Shown here in pieces: positions 59,156 through 64,000 of a stretch of 64,000 bases of DNA. Every line of letters begins with the position of its first letter. The first letter of the stretch is position 1. The notes below the pieces were generated by a model. It was not told the origin of the DNA, searched no databases, and saw nothing but the letters and a program-made list of their open reading frames with translations. This stretch comes from Bugula neritina (taxonomy: Eukaryota; Bryozoa; Gymnolaemata; Cheilostomatida; Bugulidae), in NCBI GenBank assembly GCA_964035545.1, contig OZ037773.1:9140751-9204750 (forward strand), written 5' to 3'. The translations under genes were made by a program, and so were the position numbers.

Positions 59156-61757
59156 AGTGGCTTATAGAGCCATGAATTCTAAAAAAAGAATAATGTTTTT
59201 TTTATAAGTATAAATTATTATAATGAAAAGTTTTCACTTGACTGATGAAATAAAAATAATATGTTTGAGAGCAAAATAAATGCAAACAGCTTTATTGATT
59301 ATTACAGTTACATAATAGCAATTAGATGTAATTAGAAAATTTGAAAAGGTCAAAAGAAACAAAATTGAAAGAAATTTTGATTCAAGTATAAGTTTACAAT
59401 TTAAAGGCAGTTTCAAAGCACGGTATGTAGAATAAAGCACTGAATTATTAATTAGTAAAACTGTACTTGCATAGCAGCAAAAGTTAATAAAACAAAATAA
59501 TTATTTTGATATTATTATTATTAATCACAAATATAGTTAATTTAAGAGCGTATACATATATGGACATAGGATAATTAAATTCTGTATATCTTTTTGCAAA
59601 GGATATTCTATCTTTAAGTTTTAAAACAATTTAACCTATAGTGCTTTAAATAGAATGGCTTTCAGCTTTTGTTAATTAAGATTTTTTTTAGTACCAGTAT
59701 TTGTTATTGTAAATTTGAAACTTTATAGGCCAAGCGTTTTAATACAATTTTATCAATTAATTCATTGGTTAATGTTTTCTCAAATTGATAATCTTTTATA
59801 AAATTTTAATTATTTATTCTGTTTTATTTTATGCTTTGTATGTTTCAAGTATTGATTTTAGGTTTCTTTGACACAAGAAATAAGTTTAGAAAAATCTATG
59901 CCTTGAAATGATCCCACAAAACATTGTTGCTTAAATTTCTAGAATAAATATTTTTACAACTTTTCAAACAGAAAGCTTTAGGTAAAAACCTATAGGTTGA
60001 AGCAGCTAAATAGCTAATTGTATTTCAATAATTTAAATTTTCAATGCAAAGTCTATAAGTATGCACAGATATAACAATACCAAACAATATAAAGTTTTAT
60101 AGCATTAATCAACAATAAATTAGTTTAGCATTATAATTCACCAACATGTATTTATATTAATTGCCATGAAATAATATAATATTACTTTGTAGTTTTAATT
60201 CACTGTACAATTACTGCATGTGTAAAAAGTGGTAAAATAAAATGGTATCATAAAAAAGTGCTTATTTCTGTAATTTTCACAAAGTTGTAAAAATGTTTGA
60301 TTATATGCTTAAATTTTTTATTTTTGACTGGTTTTGCTTGCTTTAAACTTTTTATTTTATAAAACTGGTCGATTCAGCCAGAACTTTTATTCCCCTATAA
60401 CTATTATTGTCATAATACTAGTATAAAGACAAGCTATCAACATAACAAATATTTCACATATTTTTAAGCCTGTCGCATATCAAAAAAATGGAAAGACATT
60501 TATATATTCAATCAAAAAACATATTTTACAAGTTTCTTTTTGATAGTTAACATTCTTTAACAATTATATATGGAAAAGAATAAAATTATTTTATCTTCCA
60601 AATAACAAAAAATGGTTAACATATTTAAATTTGACTATTTGAAGTAAATGTGAAAGTTGTGATGTTACTCATATATAATAACTACAAATAAAAGCAGCTT
60701 GCATGAATTCAAAGATACAATAAAAGTGTTTGTTTTTTTACTTTTTTGACCTGAAACAAAGGTGTTGTTCACTAAAAATTAAATCTCATGGTATGAGAAA
60801 GCTAAGGTGTCTCGTGCTTCTGTTTCAAATCACTATCTAATGCTTTAATTTGAAACATGTTGTATATCTACTTATATGCACAACATATTTTTAATATGTA
60901 AAACATTATGTTGATTTTGGTAAAACTAGGCTACAATTTACTGAGATATAAACATGTTGCAGTAGATCTGTGATTTGTGTGAAGTGAAAGCTTTCATGTT
61001 TTCTTTAGAGCTTTTGACGACAAGCTGTGCCTCGATCCTATACAGCCATTTGACAAGAGCATATGTTATATGAACAGGTTGTGTGATAGAGCAAAATAAT
61101 CTTGACTCTAGTGAATTATAGTGTCAGCTTGGTGTGCTGAAATGCAATTTATATAGAATCACAATAAAAAGATACACCAGTAAGGATTGAGAACTTTGCA
61201 GTGTTATAAGACTTTGATGTGCATTATAGCAGTCACCCTAAACCAAATAAGTAATATACTGGTACTAATTATTACTGGACATGAAAAGAACATGAAAAGA
61301 TCGATTAACTTACTTGATGTAGCAGAAATACGGGTGGACATTAGGCTATATACGAAAACATCAGAATGCATGAGCATATCTTTAATCAAACAGCACTATA
61401 TAGGAGGTTGTTTGGTTGCTAAAAGCTGCATCTCAAACCGAGTAAGATATCCTATATATATTTATACACACTATAATATATATTATAGCTAGCTGAGTAT
61501 CAAATCAGATATTTTAATAAGAAACAGAGAATTTTTTCATCACAGTATATTAATATTTGTACTAATTAACAGCATTTTTATTTAATAAGTATTTGTTTAC
61601 AATTAATGCAAAACTTTTGTTTATTTTGTATAAATATAATATAATATTATATTATTATATTACAATATTATAATATCATGTTATAATATATTTTTATATT
61701 GTTTCATATGTAATAATGACATGTTTGTTCCCAAAATGCTTTAGCAAATTCAGACTT
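59156..61757. other. gene-free spacer
   Basis: AT-rich, with poly-T/A runs. No supportable exon. Confidence 0.45.
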
Positions 61758-63052
61758 ATGAACATGAAGTTTCTACAATTTCTGCTGATACTCGTGATAG
61801 CCATGCTGTCCATGAACATGCTGCGGGTAAGCATAATACACATGCAGTATGTATTCTAACATTCTTTCATTTACTTATTATATAATTATTGCTAGTCTTA
61901 TGTTGCTAGTCTTATGGTTAGCAAAATATATATATTCTCAACTAGTCTCATCTATCTCTGCTTTGTTCTGTTTGAGTAGCGGGTGGCTGCCGGAGGCCTA
62001 GCTCAAGTAGGCTTCTCCATCTAGCCCTAGCTGTCCTGAGCGTCCTCTTTGTCAGGATTGGAGGTATTTTCTGATTGTATCCTGCCATCTATGCTTTGGG
62101 TGCCCCGGTTTCTCTTTCCTGCAACTTTCATCTCATGTTCTCTTGTGATATCATTCTCTTTCTCTCTCCTGCATAGATGTTCAAACCACTGTAGCCTTTT
62201 TCTTCTCATCACTTTTAACGCATTCGTTACTTTTGCTTCTTGCCTTATGCAGCAAAATATCTTTATATATGACATACAATCTATAAAATGGCAGGTAACT
62301 AACTAACTCTTTTACAACATACCCAAATATTTCAAGCAAAAGAATAATCAACTATAAGAAATACTTTTCAACACTTAATTCTACAATTTACAAAAGTTTA
62401 TAGCAATACATGCAGACGTTTTTTTCAAATTTAAGGTTGGCAACGCATTTCTTAATATAGTAAAGTCTTGTTATATAATTTCACAGTTGATTGGTATAAC
62501 TTATGGTAAAGTTAGAAGCTTGTAATATTCTGTATAATTGCAACTAAATTTTGAATACTAACCAAAGCACTTTGATCTAAAATTGAAATTTATAAATTTC
62601 ATACTCATTTTAAAAACAATAAAAATTGAAGTGGTCAGTATGTTTTGCAGCCTTTCATAACTTCCTTAAGTTATAAGTGCATGAGCGGCTTCAGATCCCT
62701 AGCAAATTTTTAAATAACTCCAATACTTCCAATTCTAACACTCATTACAATCATATATGAGCTATATGAGTTAGTTATGGTATGTATATTATATATTTAA
62801 ATCCATACAAAGCGTGCGTATATGTAGCCTACTTATTTCAATACTCGTTCAATGTAAAGATATCGGTATATTATGATTTCAAGCCGTAGCACAAAGATTC
62901 CAGCATTCTTGAGCAATATTATTTGATTCTACGTTGGCTAATTATGTTTTTTATATTCAATTAAAGGTACAAGTTCTGGGATGGCGGCGAAAAAGATGAG
63001 AAGAAGAGCAATAATACCAATGACCGGATTTAAGTCATTTCAAAGAGGCTGA
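61758..63052 (+). pseudogene. secreted peptide gene E, probably frameshifted
   Basis: Exon 1 (61758-61826, donor GTAAGC) encodes a signal peptide very close to gene A (FLQFLL ... AMLSMNML). Measured from the aligned ATG at 61764 it is 63 bp, two more than in the other four genes, so it ends in phase 0 instead of 1. Exon 2 (from 62967) has an open frame in the family phase that begins TSSGMAAKKMRRRA and ends FKSFQRG with a TGA at 63050-63052. Splicing at 61826 instead leads into another frame and a stop after VQVLGWRRKR. Either a fresh pseudogene or a member with a new short product; an alternative acceptor at 62973 is also possible. The 1.1-kb intron holds a LINE fragment. Confidence 0.5.
61950..62275 (-). 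pseudogene. LINE-type retrotransposon 3' fragment
   Basis: The minus-strand frame 62275-62027 contains RRKRLQWFEHLCRREKEND and KVAGKRNRGTQSIDGR, the typical end of non-LTR reverse transcriptases found in many animals (RLxWFGHxxR ... GKRxRGRP). Truncated and diverged, in the intron of peptide gene E. It is more GC-rich than its surroundings. Confidence 0.7.
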
Positions 63053-64000
63053 AAATTTACAAAAGCTCTACTAGCAAGAATCTAGCTCTTGTTCAATCTT
63101 TTGTGTCTGGAAAACAATAAATTTTACAAAACGATATACTTGGCTTTATTATTTATTGATTTTTTCTGGTATAAATGTAGAGATATTTTTTTAAAATCAT
63201 TTAACAGTAGCGCAATATCAAAAGAGTGCATATATTATATATATACACACAATTTGTATATAAACATCAATGTATTTGCGAAATAGTGTACATATTAGTT
63301 GGCATAGATTTGTTAATTATTTCCTTAAAAATTCAAAACTCTATAAACATTAAAATGACATATCAAACAAACTATAGCTAATATAGGTGCGTAGAAAATT
63401 TTTTTTATTGTATTTAAATTTATTATTCCTTGCATTTATATTTGCAGTTCTCCAAATAAAATACCATTACTGGTGTAAGAACGTAATATTTTAAGAGCAA
63501 TTTTAAAAAAGAGAATAAAAATAGACATAATAGGCCTAAATTTTATAAGATGCTAAGATGATTAAAACATATTTAAAAATTATAAATTCAATGGTTTCAA
63601 TTTTAATTTGGTTATATTCAACTACAAAACGTAGAGTTGTCTTTTTTTTGACAGCATTTCTGATTTGTGCAGCTTACAATCTTTAACATTTGAGATTACC
63701 TATGAAAGACCTTTAGTTTTTTTTTCGATTATTTCAAATATATTTGTGTCAACAGACTTTTTTTCTCCAAATATTATGACACAGTTATATATAGAGCATT
63801 TTATTAAAAAACTACAATTCACAGTTTGACAAAGATCATCAAATATATGTGTCATATCTTATAAGTATGTGTCATCATCAATTATATGTGTCGTATCTTA
63901 TATTCAATTGTCATCATATAGATGTCATCATCTTTTATGTTTCATCATCTCATATGTGTCATATCTTATATGTTTCATCATGATATATGTTTCAGATACA
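63053..64000. other. gene-free end of window
   Basis: AT-rich; AATAAA at about 63116 could serve peptide gene E. No further gene. Confidence 0.45.
63845..64000. repeat. degenerate TATGTGTCATCATCTTA-type tandem repeat
   Basis: TATGTGTCAT, TGTCATCAT and TATCTTATAT recur irregularly to the end of the window. Confidence 0.7.

Noticed and set aside
62049-62306. Plus-strand 85-aa frame
   Set aside because: Antisense to the LINE reverse-transcriptase fragment.

Overview
The window is AT-rich, intron-rich, CpG-poor DNA with long (TA)n runs, tRNA-derived SINEs, small inverted-repeat elements, a Penelope-like retroelement and a complete Polinton/Maverick. It is the nuclear genome of an animal, most likely an aquatic invertebrate. 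Host genes have canonical GT-AG introns, tandem TRIM-type genes and a CTHRC1-like extracellular gene. The phylum cannot be fixed from this sequence.

Layout. 0.2-4.4 kb (+): 3' part of a gene with two tandem CTHRC1-type C-terminal domains. 5.3-9.2 kb and 11.9-16.3 kb (-): two intact paralogous RING/B-box/coiled-coil/NHL-like genes of seven exons each (627 and 631 codons), from a segmental duplication that includes about 0.7 kb of upstream DNA. 18-63 kb: a scattered family of tiny two-coding-exon genes for secreted peptides, at 18.4-18.7 (-), 27.2-27.8 (-), 38.3-38.8 (-), 44.2-59.2 (+) and 61.8-63.1 kb (+). Exon 1 is 61 bp in four of them. It encodes a signal peptide and ends in phase 1 at a GT donor; exon 2 encodes a short, usually basic and highly divergent mature region. 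One copy encodes six tandem 12-residue units, five of which end in Lys-Arg. 33.2-37.0 kb: a Penelope-like element with reverse transcriptase and GIY-YIG domains, a frameshift, LTR-like direct repeats, an inverted partial copy and three hammerhead-like motifs, inserted in a (TA)n tract; a relic lies at 39.6 kb.

44,400-58,840: a complete 14.4-kb Polinton with a perfect 6-bp target duplication (TATGTC) and terminal inverted repeats of about 220-230 bp that carry 104-bp foldback termini. It has 16 ORFs: family-B DNA polymerase, adenovirus-type protease, packaging ATPase, major and minor jelly-roll capsid proteins, small basic virion-type proteins, a PLA2-integrase-chromodomain fusion, and a set of spike/fibre-like proteins at both ends. 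All the core reading frames are open. The element sits inside the intron of the fourth secreted-peptide gene; removing it would leave an intron of about 320 bp, like those of its paralogues.

The least expected features are: (i) the conserved-signal, hypervariable secreted-peptide family; (ii) a TAAATG start-site motif at 15 of 16 Polinton ORFs; (iii) a duplicated intergenic hairpin in the Polinton with compensatory base changes; (iv) a putative vertex-spike family sharing an N-terminal tag, one member with phage-fibre-like repeats; (v) the PLA2-integrase fusion. All calls come from reading the sequence; no database search or folding program was run.
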